Source: Sphingomonas hankyongi
GTDB taxonomy: Bacteria; Pseudomonadota; Alphaproteobacteria; Sphingomonadales; Sphingomonadaceae
Assembly: GCF_023516575.1 (NCBI RefSeq)
Contig: NZ_JAMGBE010000001.1
Span: 186,001-250,000 of the forward strand
DNA: 64,000 nt
Direction: 5' to 3'
In this document: positions 51,642 through 60,218 of the stretch, piece after piece
Position numbering within the stretch: position 1 is the first letter of the stretch
Layout of the letters: each line of letters begins with the position of its first letter
The notes under the pieces: model-generated
Database searches by the model: none
The model's input: the letters and a program-made list of their open reading frames with translations, nothing else
Told to the model about the DNA's origin: nothing
Position numbers and translations under genes: made by a program

Positions 51642-52949
51642 ATGAGAATCCAAATGCTGGCCGGCGCCGCTTGTGCGGCGCTGATGGGTCTCCCTGTGCC
51701 TGTATCAGGCGCGACACCCTCCTTTGCTCCACAGGTCACGACGGCGGTCGGACCGGTTCAGGGCGCGGTCGACGCTTATTATGCGCGCCGCCCCGGGACA
51801 TTGATCTGGCTCAGCGCCGGACCGCAATCTCCCGCGGCGGCGAGCCTGCTCCAGGTCCTTCAGCGCGGGCCGATTGACGGCCTTCAAAATGGCCCGGCTC
51901 TCGCATCCCAGGCGGAAGCGCTGATGGCACGCGCAAGCGGTGGCGATCGCTCCGCGCTGGGACTTGCCGACCGGTTCCTCTCGGCGGCCTGGGTGACCTA
52001 CGTGCAGAATCTTCAGCGCGCTCCCGAAGGGATGGCGATCGCGGACGGCTGGGCTGCACCGCGCCGCCAGTCGCCTCAGGAAATCCTGCTGCAGACGGCG
52101 TCCGCGAATTCGATCCCGTCGCACATCCGTGACGTATCGAACGTCAACCCGATCTACGCGCAGCTACGCGATGCGGCGTGGCAGCAGGCCCAATCGACCG
52201 GCAGCGCCGATCCGCGCGTGCTTGCCAACCTCGACCGGGTGCGGACGATGCCCTTCCAGGACCGCTACGTCATGGTCGATGCTGGCTCGGCTCGCCTTTG
52301 GATGGTCCAGGACGGTCACGTCGTGGATTCGATGAAGGTCATCGTCGGCAAACCCACTACGCCGACGCCGATGGTTGCGAGCACCATCTATTATGCGACG
52401 CTGAACCCCTATTGGAACGTGCCGCAGGAGCTGGTCCAGAAACTGATCGCGCCGCGCGTGCTCGACCAGGGCGTTACATACCTCAAGGACCACAATTACG
52501 AGGTGCTGTCGGGCTACGGTTCGGACGCCGAGCCGATCGACGCGGCCAAGGTGGACTGGCGTGCCGTCGTATCGGGACAGCAGGTGGTCAAGGTCCGGCA
52601 AAAGCCCGGCCCCGCCAACTCTATGGGCCGTGTGAAGTTCGGCTTTCCGAACACTTACGACATCTACCTTCACGACACCCCCCGGAAAGAGCTATTCTCC
52701 GAGGCGAGCCGCGACGTCAGCAACGGCTGCATCCGGCTCGAAGACGCGGAGCGGCTCGGACGCTGGCTGCTCGGTCGCGATCCGCAGGCGGCTTCTCCCC
52801 AGCCGGAGCAGCACGTGCAGCTCCCCAAGCCCGTGCCGATCTACGTCACTTACCTGACCGCGCAGGCCGACGGGGGTCAGCTGACCTATCTCGGCGATGC
52901 CTATGGGAAGGATGCAGGCGCCGCCGTCAGCGTCGCGTCCCTGCAATAA
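51642..52949 (+). CDS. L,D-transpeptidase (YcbB/LdtD type), paralogue
   Basis: A 435-residue periplasmic enzyme, clear paralogue of the one at 35286-36608: same VSNVNPIYAQLRDAAW scaffold motif, LNPYWNVPQELVQKL insert and catalytic DVSNGCIRLEDAERLG after IYLHDTPRKELF. Signal peptide MRIQMLAGAACAALMGLPVP. Two YcbB-like enzymes and one short YkuD enzyme in 17 kb suggest extensive 3-3 cross-linking. Confidence 0.92.
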   Translation: MRIQMLAGAACAALMGLPVPVSGATPSFAPQVTTAVGPVQGAVDAYYARRPGTLIWLSAGPQSPAAASLLQVLQRGPIDGLQNGPALASQAEALMARASGGDRSALGLADRFLSAAWVTYVQNLQRAPEGMAIADGWAAPRRQSPQEILLQTASANSIPSHIRDVSNVNPIYAQLRDAAWQQAQSTGSADPRVLANLDRVRTMPFQDRYVMVDAGSARLWMVQDGHVVDSMKVIVGKPTTPTPMVASTIYYATLNPYWNVPQELVQKLIAPRVLDQGVTYLKDHNYEVLSGYGSDAEPIDAAKVDWRAVVSGQQVVKVRQKPGPANSMGRVKFGFPNTYDIYLHDTPRKELFSEASRDVSNGCIRLEDAERLGRWLLGRDPQAASPQPEQHVQLPKPVPIYVTYLTAQADGGQLTYLGDAYGKDAGAAVSVASLQ

Positions 52950-52980
52950 GAAACGGGGGGCATTAATGCCCCCCGCTCCA
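52950..52980. terminator. Palindromic terminator between convergent genes
   Basis: GGGGGGCATTAATGCCCCCC at 52955-52974 is a perfect palindrome. On the minus strand it is followed by GTTTCTTATT, suiting the hemerythrin transcript; on the plus strand the T-run is weak. Confidence 0.7.
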
Positions 52981-52990
52981 ATTAAGATCG

Positions 52991-53506
52991 TCAGACCTGG
53001 GCGTCTTCCATCGTCTTAAGCTGCGGCTTCGGAATCCCGCTCGTCTTGTAGGTCTCCGTCAGCTCCATCTTCCGGGCGGCAAGCTGCTCGCCCAGAACGT
53101 CGAGGTCGAGGTCAGCCTTGCGCGCTTGCGCGAACAGGCCTTCGAGCCTCTTTTCTTCTTCCTCGACATGGTGCTCGATCTCTTCCTGAAGCACCTTCAC
53201 CTTCGCGTCGAAGAATTCGTCGTTCGACCCGGCGCCCGCGACGATCTCGGCGATGAGGATCTTGGCTGCGTCATGTTCGACATAGCTTTCCTTGAGCAGG
53301 TCTTCGTCGACCTTGCCCTCGCAGGCGGGATAGAAAATCTCTTCCTCGATCGTGGCGTGGACCGAGAGCTCAAGGCAGATTTCCTGCGCAAGCTTCTCCT
53401 TGCGGCCGTCGCCCTTCGCGCCTTCGAAATCCTTGAACAGCTCCTCCACCTTGCGGTGGTCTTCCTTGAGCAATGCAATCGCATCCTGGGACTTGTTACT
53501 AGCCAT
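52991..53506 (-). CDS. Hemerythrin HHE domain protein
   Basis: A 171-residue four-helix bundle with iron-binding histidines in LLKEDHRKVEELFKDF, LSVHATIEEEIFYP, YVEHDAAKILIAE and EIEHHVEEEEKRLEGLF. Such proteins bind di-iron and respond to oxygen, NO or peroxide. The ATG at 53506 has AGGAGG 8 bases upstream; the frame extends to 53587 unsupported. A GGAAC-type stress promoter precedes it. Confidence 0.9.
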   Translation of the reverse strand: MASNKSQDAIALLKEDHRKVEELFKDFEGAKGDGRKEKLAQEICLELSVHATIEEEIFYPACEGKVDEDLLKESYVEHDAAKILIAEIVAGAGSNDEFFDAKVKVLQEEIEHHVEEEEKRLEGLFAQARKADLDLDVLGEQLAARKMELTETYKTSGIPKPQLKTMEDAQV

Positions 53507-53531
53507 CGGCAATCCTCCTGATTTGCCGGTG

Positions 53532-53558
53532 AAACCAACTTGCCCAATCTGATGTTCC
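53532..53558 (-). promoter_or_regulatory. EcfG-type stress promoter before hemerythrin
   Basis: On the minus strand GGAAC (53558-53554), a 17-base spacer, then GGTTT (53537-53532 region). This is close to the GGAAC-N16/17-CGTT consensus and gives a leader of about 20 bases before the AGGAGG. The best of the three candidates by position. Confidence 0.5.
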
Positions 53559-53565
53559 TCTGGCG

Positions 53566-53820
53566 ATGCATCAGCGACAAAACCCATCCCGAAGCGGCAA
53601 GCTCGACTGGAAGGGCATCGGATATCTCGTGTCGATCGTCAGCGTCCTTCTGCTAGGCGCCATCGCCTGGCCGACGCCCGACAAGCCCGCATGGCACCTG
53701 CCTGTGCTGATCGCGGGTATGGCCACATCAACGCTTGGAATGGCCTTCCGCTACAAGGCGCACCTCGATCAGCAGAAAGAGCTCAGGCAGATCGAAGAAG
53801 AGGAGAGCGCCCGGCGCTAG
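53566..53820 (+). CDS. Small two-helix membrane protein
   Basis: An 84-residue protein with two membrane helices (GIGYLVSIVSVLLLGAIAW and LPVLIAGMATSTLGMAFRY) and a charged C-terminal helix (LDQQKELRQIEEEESARR). The start has no clear ribosome-binding site and lies 7 bp from the divergent promoter's -35 box, so it may be leaderless or start later. Shares a CTAG stop with the next gene. Confidence 0.7.
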   Translation: MHQRQNPSRSGKLDWKGIGYLVSIVSVLLLGAIAWPTPDKPAWHLPVLIAGMATSTLGMAFRYKAHLDQQKELRQIEEEESARR

Positions 53821-55136
53821 CGACCTGCCCTCCGATGCGGCGCGGGCGCATCGCCGCTGCCGTCGGCGTCCTCTTGGGTTGATGCAATCTGCGGCGGCTT
53901 GGCAGCGGGGCCCGAGTTGAGCTCCAGCCAGTCGCGGAACGGCAGGCGGTAGATCATGTCCATCACCTCGAACTCGACGCCGCCCGGCTGGTTGGTGTTG
54001 CTGTTCCATAGGGCGACGACGCCGCTCTTCTTCTGTGGGTCGAACAGAATGAGCGAACGATAGCCGTTAATCCCGCCGCGATGGCCGATGATCCGGTGTC
54101 CGGCATAATCGTAGCTTCGCCAGCCGTAGCCGTACCAGGCCGTCTTCAGCCGCTCGAGGAACTTGCGCAGGCGTCCGCGCTCGCCCGGGGTGACCACATA
54201 GGGCGCGTGGATGGTGTCGAGCACCTTCTGGTCTAGAACGTCCGGCATCTCGCCCATCTGGGCAAGCATCCAGAGCGACATGTCCTTGATGTTGCTATTG
54301 ACGCCGCCAGCGGCCGGAACCTTGTAATAAGTGTCGACGATCGGCAGCGGCTTCTTGCCGGCGTTGTGCGGGCGCGCCCAGCTGCGGCTTGATTGCAGGC
54401 CCTGCATCGAAACGCTCGCGCCGCTCATGCCGATCGGATTGAACAGGTTCTGCTTGACCGCCTGCTCATAGGATTCGCCGGTGAGCTTGGCGACCATCTC
54501 GCTCGACGCGTCGAAGGCGACATTCTGGTACGACCAGCAGCTGCCCGGCGGGCAGATCAGGTTGAGCTGTCCCAGCGATTCCCGAAGGATGCTCGGGTCC
54601 TGCCCCTCTTCGAGCTTGTTGTCATAGGCGTTCCGGTAGAGCCCGAGGCGGTGAGACAGCAGGTCGCCCACAGTCGCCCGATATTGCGCCTGGGCCGGCA
54701 GGTGCAGATCCGGGGCATAATTGGCCACCGGCGCGTCGAGTTGAAGCTTCCCCTGCTCCGCCAGCTTCGCGACCATCGTTCCGGCAACGCCCTTGGAGAC
54801 CGAAGCCCAGCGGAATACTGTGTCGGGAGTCACCGGCTCGCCGGACCCCGCGAGCGTTTCGCCATATCCGCGAAGGAAGGTGATGCGCCCGTTTTCCACG
54901 ATGCCGACCGCAAGCCCGACCATCGCCGGCTTGTTCATCAGTTGCTGGAGGCGCTGGTCGATCTGTGCATAGTCGATGTCGCGCCGCGCCGCGGTCGACA
55001 CCGATGCGAGCTTCAGATGGCTTTTGGCGACTTCGGCGCCGTCCGGCTTCGCCTTCTGGTCGGGACGCATGGCCAGAACCGCCGCGCCGCTCAGCAGCAC
55101 CAGAACCCCAAGCCCAATCTTATCTACTGTCCGCAA
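53817..55136 (-). CDS. Class C beta-lactamase-fold serine hydrolase
   Basis: A 439-residue membrane-anchored hydrolase (N-terminal helix VDKIGLGVLVLLSGAAVLA). Catalytic elements are SxxK in FRWASVSKGVAGTM, YxN in SCWSYQNVAFDAS, and HRG in IIGHRGGINGY in place of KTG. It may be a DD-peptidase, esterase or beta-lactamase; sequence alone does not decide. Cysteines in ICPPGSCW could form a disulfide. Confidence 0.88.
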   Translation of the reverse strand: MRTVDKIGLGVLVLLSGAAVLAMRPDQKAKPDGAEVAKSHLKLASVSTAARRDIDYAQIDQRLQQLMNKPAMVGLAVGIVENGRITFLRGYGETLAGSGEPVTPDTVFRWASVSKGVAGTMVAKLAEQGKLQLDAPVANYAPDLHLPAQAQYRATVGDLLSHRLGLYRNAYDNKLEEGQDPSILRESLGQLNLICPPGSCWSYQNVAFDASSEMVAKLTGESYEQAVKQNLFNPIGMSGASVSMQGLQSSRSWARPHNAGKKPLPIVDTYYKVPAAGGVNSNIKDMSLWMLAQMGEMPDVLDQKVLDTIHAPYVVTPGERGRLRKFLERLKTAWYGYGWRSYDYAGHRIIGHRGGINGYRSLILFDPQKKSGVVALWNSNTNQPGGVEFEVMDMIYRLPFRDWLELNSGPAAKPPQIASTQEDADGSGDAPAPHRRAGR

Positions 55137-55281
55137 CTGCGCCTCTCCCCGGCATCAGCTCTGAGCCTTGACGGAACGCCCCTCAACGCTGTTCCCCGCG
55201 CTCTGCGACGAGCCGATTCCTGACTGCGACGAACGGCCGTGCTGGCGTTCAACGCACGGCTCGCTTAAAGCGCCGCACGCG

Positions 55282-55572
55282 ATGCAATTTCTGAAAACCC
55301 TGTTCTGGGTTCTCCTCGCAGTGATCGTGGTGCTCTTCGCCAGCCGCAATTGGGCTGACGTGACGCTCAACCTGTGGGGCGACATCCAGGCCGACATCAA
55401 GGTCCCGATCCTACTCCTGATCGCGGTCCTGATCGGCTTCCTGCCCACCTGGCTGATCCAACGGGCGCGGATCTGGTCGCTGAACCGTCGGCTTGGCGCG
55501 CTCGAGCGCAGCCGCGCTGCGCCCGTCACTGCTCCTCCCCTGGAGGCGGAGGAAGAGGCGCCCGCCCTATGA
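55282..55572 (+). CDS. LapA-domain (DUF1049) membrane protein
   Basis: A 96-residue protein with two membrane helices (FLKTLFWVLLAVIVVLFAS and IKVPILLLIAVLIGFLPTW) and a short cytoplasmic coil (IWSLNRRLGALERSRAA). DUF1049/LapA-like proteins commonly precede pyrF in alphaproteobacteria; related LapA takes part in LPS-level control in enterobacteria. The pyrF ATG overlaps its stop (ATGA). Confidence 0.85.
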   Translation: MQFLKTLFWVLLAVIVVLFASRNWADVTLNLWGDIQADIKVPILLLIAVLIGFLPTWLIQRARIWSLNRRLGALERSRAAPVTAPPLEAEEEAPAL

Positions 55573-56267
55573 ATCCGATCTTCGTCGCAATCGACACGCC
55601 CGACGTCCATCGCGCGGCAGCGCTCGCCCGGGACCTCCGAGGGCTTGCCGGCGGCGTAAAGCTCGGCCTCGAATTCTTCTGCGCGAACGGCGAAGACGGC
55701 GTGCTTCGGATCGCCGAAGGTCAACTGCCGGTCTTCCTCGACCTAAAGTTCCACGACATCCCCAATACGGTCGGGAAGGCGGTCGCGGCGATCGCGCACC
55801 TTCAGCCCGCCGTGCTCACCGTCCACGCGGCCGGGGGTCGCGAGATGATGGCGGCCGCAAAGGCAGCCGCTCCGCCACAGACCAAGGTCGTCGGCGTGAC
55901 CGTCCTGACCAGCCTCGATCAATCGGACCTGGCAGCAACTGGCATCACCGGCGCGCCCGACGAGCAGGTGCGCCGCCTTACCGACCTCGCACGGGAAGCC
56001 GGAATCGACGGCATTGTCTGCTCCGGCGCGGAGGTGGCGGCGGCCAAAAAGGCCTGGCCCGACGGCTTTTTCGTGGTTCCTGGCGTACGCCCGGCGGGGG
56101 CGGATGTCGGCGACCAGAAGCGCGTCGCCACCCCTCGCGAAGCGCTTAACGACGGAGCCTCGATACTGGTAATAGGCCGGCCGATCACGGATGCTGCGAA
56201 CCCCGCAGGTGCGATGAGGGAGATCGCGGCCAGCCTGAACGCTGAAGAAGCAAGGTATATCGCATGA
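55569..56267 (+). CDS. pyrF: Orotidine-5'-phosphate decarboxylase
   Basis: A 232-residue TIM-barrel enzyme making [21 protein letters not shown] starts the barrel, the catalytic Asp-Lys-Asp block is [13 protein letters not shown], and [17 protein letters not shown] is the phosphate-binding end. It overlaps lapA and accD by ATGA. The direct junction to accD is notable (see findings). Confidence 0.95.
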   Translation: MNPIFVAIDTPDVHRAAALARDLRGLAGGVKLGLEFFCANGEDGVLRIAEGQLPVFLDLKFHDIPNTVGKAVAAIAHLQPAVLTVHAAGGREMMAAAKAAAPPQTKVVGVTVLTSLDQSDLAATGITGAPDEQVRRLTDLAREAGIDGIVCSGAEVAAAKKAWPDGFFVVPGVRPAGADVGDQKRVATPREALNDGASILVIGRPITDAANPAGAMREIAASLNAEEARYIA

Positions 56268-57121
56268 GTTGGCTCAGCCGCGTCCGCAGCGGGATTCCGT
56301 TCCTGCCCAAGAGGCAGACGGCGGAGAACCTCTGGCACAAGTGCCGCAAGTGCGGGACCATGGTGTTCGTCAAGGAGTGGGAAGAGAATTACAGCGTCTG
56401 CCCGCGCTGCGATTACCATGACCGGATTGGGCCGAAGCAGCGGTTCGAGCAATTGTTCGACGCTGGCAAATACGAGCTACTGCCCGCCCCCGAGGTGCGC
56501 GAAGACCCGCTCAAGTTTCGCGACACGAAGCGGTACACGGACCGGCTCAAGACGGCGCGCAGCGCCACCGAGGAACGGGATGCCCTTCTTAACGCCAGCG
56601 GTCGGATCGACGGCCATGAGGCCATCGTCGGGGTCCAGGACTTTGCCTTCATGGGTGGATCGATGGGGATCGCGGTCGGCGCGGCGTTCATTGCCGGGGT
56701 CCGCGCGGCCATAGACCAGCGCGCTCCCTACATCCTGTTCACCGCCGCCGGAGGCGCGCGCATGCAGGAGGGCATCCTGTCGCTCATGCAAATGCCCCGA
56801 ACCACGGTCGCCCTATCCCAGCTTCGTGAAGCGAGCCTGCCCTATATCGTCGTGCTGACGGACCCGACGACCGGCGGCGTCACGGCCTCTTACGCGATGC
56901 TGGGCGACGTGCAGCTCGCCGAGCCTGGCGCCCTTATCGGTTTCGCCGGGCAGCGCGTCATCGAGCAAACCATTCGCGAGAAGCTCCCCGAAGGCTTCCA
57001 ACGCGCCGAATATCTGCTGGAGCACGGAATGATCGACATGGTCGTTCCTCGCAGCGACCTCAAAGAGAAGCTGGCCTTGCTCATTTCCTACTTGATGCCG
57101 GAGGACAAGGCGGCAGCCTGA
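56264..57121 (+). CDS. accD: Acetyl-CoA carboxylase carboxyltransferase beta subunit
   Basis: A 285-residue subunit. The N-terminal zinc ribbon is in [20 protein letters not shown] with VCPRCDYHD; the crotonase-like carboxyltransferase body has [19 protein letters not shown] and [18 protein letters not shown]. It transfers CO2 from carboxybiotin to acetyl-CoA with AccA. Coupled to pyrF and folC. Confidence 0.96.
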   Translation: MSWLSRVRSGIPFLPKRQTAENLWHKCRKCGTMVFVKEWEENYSVCPRCDYHDRIGPKQRFEQLFDAGKYELLPAPEVREDPLKFRDTKRYTDRLKTARSATEERDALLNASGRIDGHEAIVGVQDFAFMGGSMGIAVGAAFIAGVRAAIDQRAPYILFTAAGGARMQEGILSLMQMPRTTVALSQLREASLPYIVVLTDPTTGGVTASYAMLGDVQLAEPGALIGFAGQRVIEQTIREKLPEGFQRAEYLLEHGMIDMVVPRSDLKEKLALLISYLMPEDKAAA

Positions 57122-58341
57122 TGGCCGACTTCGCGCGCTCGACGCATCCTGGCGTCCAGGCGCAACTCGACCGTCTTTCCATGATCTCTCCGGGGGGAGA
57201 CCGGCTCGGGCTCGATCGGATCTCGCGGCTGCTCGACCGGCTCGGAAGACCGCAGGACTCCCTGCCCCCGCTGTTCCATGTGGCTGGCACCAACGGCAAG
57301 GGCTCGACCGTCGCGTTCCTGCGCGCCGCCTTGGAAGGGGCGGGCCATTCGGTCCACGCCTTCACCAGCCCCCATCTCGTCCGGTTCAACGAGCGCATCC
57401 GGATCGCGGGCAAGCTGATCGACGATGGGCAGCTGCTCGCGCTGCTCACCGAAACGCTGGACGCCAGCGACGACATCGAGCCCAGCTTCTTCGAGGTCGC
57501 GACGGCGGTTGCGCTGCTCGCCTTCGCGCGAGCGCCAGCGGACGCCTGCATCCTCGAGGTCGGCCTCGGCGGACGCCTCGATGCCACCAACATCGTCGAG
57601 CATCCGCTCGTCACCGGCATCGCGAGCCTAGGACTCGACCACCAGCAATTTCTCGGCTCCGACATCGTTTCGATTGCCCGGGAGAAAGCGAGCATCGCCA
57701 AGCCCGGCGTGCCGCTCGTCAGCCTGGCTCAATCCACCGAAGCCGAAGCCGCGATCGCCGATGTCGCTGCCGAACGCGATGCGCCGCTGCTTCTCGAAGG
57801 TCGCGACTGGGCTTTGGATCCCGAAATGAAGCCCGGCCTTCCCGGTGCGCACCAGCGGCGCAACGCCGGTCTCGCCTGGGAAATGTTCCGCGCGCAGGAC
57901 AAGCTGATGGTCGCTCGCGAGACATTTCTCGACGCCATCGCTGCCGCAGATTGGCCGGCACGTTTTCAGAAGCTTGGCGACGGCCCCCTTGCGCGTTGTC
58001 TCGAAACGTGGGTCGATGGCGCGCACAACCCGGCGGCCGCCGCGGCGCTGGCCGATATTCTTTCCGAACGCGGCCCGATGCATCTCGTCATCGGCATCCT
58101 CGCCAACAAGGACGCTGAAGCGATCGTCTCCGCCCTCGCGCCGCATGCGCTGTCCCTGACCTTCGTGCCGGTGCTCGATCACCCTCACCACGACCCCGAA
58201 GAACTGGCTGAGAAGTTCGGCGGGCGAACGGCGGACACGCTGGAAACAGCGCTTGCCGCCCTCCCAGAGCCGCGCCTGATCGCGGGCTCCTTATACCTCG
58301 CCGGGCAGGCCCTGGCCGCGAACGACCAGGTACCAAACTAG
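57121..58341 (+). CDS. folC: Folylpolyglutamate/dihydrofolate synthase FolC
   Basis: A 406-residue Mur-ligase-type enzyme. P-loop VAGTNGKGSTVAFLRAALE, FTSPHLVRFNERIRI, ACILEVGLGGRLDATNIV and the C-terminal VDGAHNPAAAAALADIL. It forms dihydrofolate and adds glutamates. It begins on the last base of the accD stop (TGATG). Its TAG shares CTAG with ampG. Confidence 0.95.
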   Translation: MADFARSTHPGVQAQLDRLSMISPGGDRLGLDRISRLLDRLGRPQDSLPPLFHVAGTNGKGSTVAFLRAALEGAGHSVHAFTSPHLVRFNERIRIAGKLIDDGQLLALLTETLDASDDIEPSFFEVATAVALLAFARAPADACILEVGLGGRLDATNIVEHPLVTGIASLGLDHQQFLGSDIVSIAREKASIAKPGVPLVSLAQSTEAEAAIADVAAERDAPLLLEGRDWALDPEMKPGLPGAHQRRNAGLAWEMFRAQDKLMVARETFLDAIAAADWPARFQKLGDGPLARCLETWVDGAHNPAAAAALADILSERGPMHLVIGILANKDAEAIVSALAPHALSLTFVPVLDHPHHDPEELAEKFGGRTADTLETALAALPEPRLIAGSLYLAGQALAANDQVPN

Positions 58342-59702
58342 GCTTTTGCCGGTTGCTGCTCTGCGCGGGCGTCGCCTTCGCCTTCGGTGCCGGCATCGCC
58401 GATCGATTCGTCGATCAGGCCCTTTTTCAGCATGTAGGCGTAGAGAAGGACGCCGGGCAGCGCGATGAGCGTGGTGAGCAAGTAGAAGTTCACATAGCCC
58501 ATGCCTTCGATCAGCGCGCCGGCGGTCGTCCCGGTTAGGAAGCGCCCGACGATCGCGGCCGCCGCCGAAAGCAATGCGAATTGGGTCGCCGTGTACCTGA
58601 GGTTGCACAGCGCCGAGAGGTAAGCGACCACTACGACGCCGCCGATGCCGCTTGCGAAATTCTCAAAGCCGACCGCCCAGGCGAGCATCGGCATCGAGTG
58701 CCCGACCGCCGCGAGGCCTGCGAAACTCAGGTTCGAGATTGCCATCAGAATCAGGCTTACGAGCACCGAGCGCTTCATGCCGAGCTTCGCGTAAAGGACG
58801 CCCCCGACGAAGATGCCGACGAGCAAGGCGAAGAAGCCGACCCACACGTCGCCGTAGAGGATCTCGTCCTTGGTAAAGCCGAGGCCAACCAGCAGGTCGC
58901 GGATCATGAGGTTGGCCATCGTGTCGCCGATCTTGTGGATCAGGACGAATAGAAGAACGAGGAAGGCGCCCTCGCGCTTTAGGAAGTCCGCGAGCGGTCC
59001 CCAGAAGGCGTCGATCAGCGCTCGTCCGCCCTTCACCTCCTTGGGCTCGTGATGCCGCTTTGGCTCGCCCATGAACAAAGACGCAATCGGACCTGCGAAG
59101 GCGAGCGGCATGCAGGCGAGATAACCGACGGTCCAGCTGCTCCGCGCCGCCACGAACAAGGCGATCGACGCAGCGAAGAACGATCCAAGACGCCAGCCAT
59201 ATTGCGACATGCCCGAGCCGACGCCGAGCTGGCGCGGCTCAAGGATCTCGATGCGATAGGCGTCGATGACGATGTCGAAGGTTGCGCCCGCAAATCCGAG
59301 CAGCAGCGCGCCCACCACTACCGACTTTATGTCATGCTCCGGATCGGCGAGTCCCAAAACGGCGACCGCGCCGGCCACGAGCAAGGCGCAAAGCCAAAGC
59401 CAGCTGCGCCGCTGACCGAAGCTTCTTGAGCCCGGCAGCTTGATGCGGTCGACCAGCGGAGCCCAGGCCCATTTGAAGCTGTAGATGAGAAGCGCGAGCG
59501 CGAAGGCCGAAATGGACTTCTTCTCGATGCCGGCTTCGGAAAGCCGCTGGGTCAAGGTCGCCGCGAGCAGCGCGAAGGGAAAGCCGGACGAGATGCCGAG
59601 GAATAGCGCGGTAAGGGGCGCCGACTCGACATACGGTCTGACGCCCTGGGGAACGGCATTCCGCCAACCGCTCGAATCTTCAGCTGCTCCGGTCGACGCC
59701 AT
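58338..59702 (-). CDS. ampG: AmpG-family muropeptide permease
   Basis: A 454-residue MFS transporter with about 12-14 helices. LFLGISSGFPFALLAATLTQ, LLIYSFKWAWAPLVDRI and GATFDIVIDAYRIEIL are AmpG hallmarks. AmpG imports anhydro-muropeptides released from the wall for recycling, which fits the wall-remodelling genes nearby. The C-terminus is hydrophilic (EGEGDARAEQQPAKA). Confidence 0.9.
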   Translation of the reverse strand: MASTGAAEDSSGWRNAVPQGVRPYVESAPLTALFLGISSGFPFALLAATLTQRLSEAGIEKKSISAFALALLIYSFKWAWAPLVDRIKLPGSRSFGQRRSWLWLCALLVAGAVAVLGLADPEHDIKSVVVGALLLGFAGATFDIVIDAYRIEILEPRQLGVGSGMSQYGWRLGSFFAASIALFVAARSSWTVGYLACMPLAFAGPIASLFMGEPKRHHEPKEVKGGRALIDAFWGPLADFLKREGAFLVLLFVLIHKIGDTMANLMIRDLLVGLGFTKDEILYGDVWVGFFALLVGIFVGGVLYAKLGMKRSVLVSLILMAISNLSFAGLAAVGHSMPMLAWAVGFENFASGIGGVVVVAYLSALCNLRYTATQFALLSAAAAIVGRFLTGTTAGALIEGMGYVNFYLLTTLIALPGVLLYAYMLKKGLIDESIGDAGTEGEGDARAEQQPAKA

Positions 59703-59766
59703 ACTGCTCCTCCCCTCGGGTGAAGCCGGGATGTTAGCAGCGCTTCAGGCGCTGGCTAGAGCCGCA

Positions 59767-60204
59767 TCACTTCTGCTCGTCCTCACGAATGAACAGCTGG
59801 AGGCCCTTCGGCGGCTTGACCTTGTGCCCCTGCAGATGCCGGTCGACGCATTCGATCGCCTTGCACAACTGGCGCTCACTGTAGGGCTTCATCAGGCAGC
59901 CGACCGCGATTTCCGACGCGCCCGGATAGGCGTGGCCGGTTGCAAACAAGGTCGGGACGCCCTTCTTCCTGGCCGCATGCGCGAGATCGATGCCAGTCTT
60001 GTCGCTGCGCAGCCGCACGTCGCTGAGGACGAGGTGCACCTCTTCGCGCCCGAGCACGTCGAGCGCTTCATCGAGATCGTCGACCGTAGCGACGATCTCA
60101 TATCCGGCGTCGCCGAGCATATTCTCATTGTCGAACGCAGTAAGCGGTTCGTCTTCGACGATGAGTATGCGCTTGACGACTTGCTTGCGTCTCCCGAACA
60201 GCAT
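59767..60204 (-). CDS. Single-domain response regulator
   Basis: A 145-residue receiver: acidic pair in RILIVEDEPLTAFDN, phosphorylated Asp62 in VLSDVRLRSDKTG, Thr in LFATGHAYPGAS, and Lys in GCLMKPYSERQL, so the phosphorelay site is complete. No output domain. Single-domain receivers often pass phosphate between kinases. Start ATG 60204; divergent from rluB by 14 bp. Confidence 0.88.
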   Translation of the reverse strand: MLFGRRKQVVKRILIVEDEPLTAFDNENMLGDAGYEIVATVDDLDEALDVLGREEVHLVLSDVRLRSDKTGIDLAHAARKKGVPTLFATGHAYPGASEIAVGCLMKPYSERQLCKAIECVDRHLQGHKVKPPKGLQLFIREDEQK

Positions 60205-60218
60205 CAAAACCCCGAGAA

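Noticed and set aside
55150-55200. GGAAC-N13-GTTCC inverted repeat before lapA
   Set aside because: Five-base arms are too short to stand out from chance in this GC-rich sequence, and the spacing does not fit an EcfG promoter.
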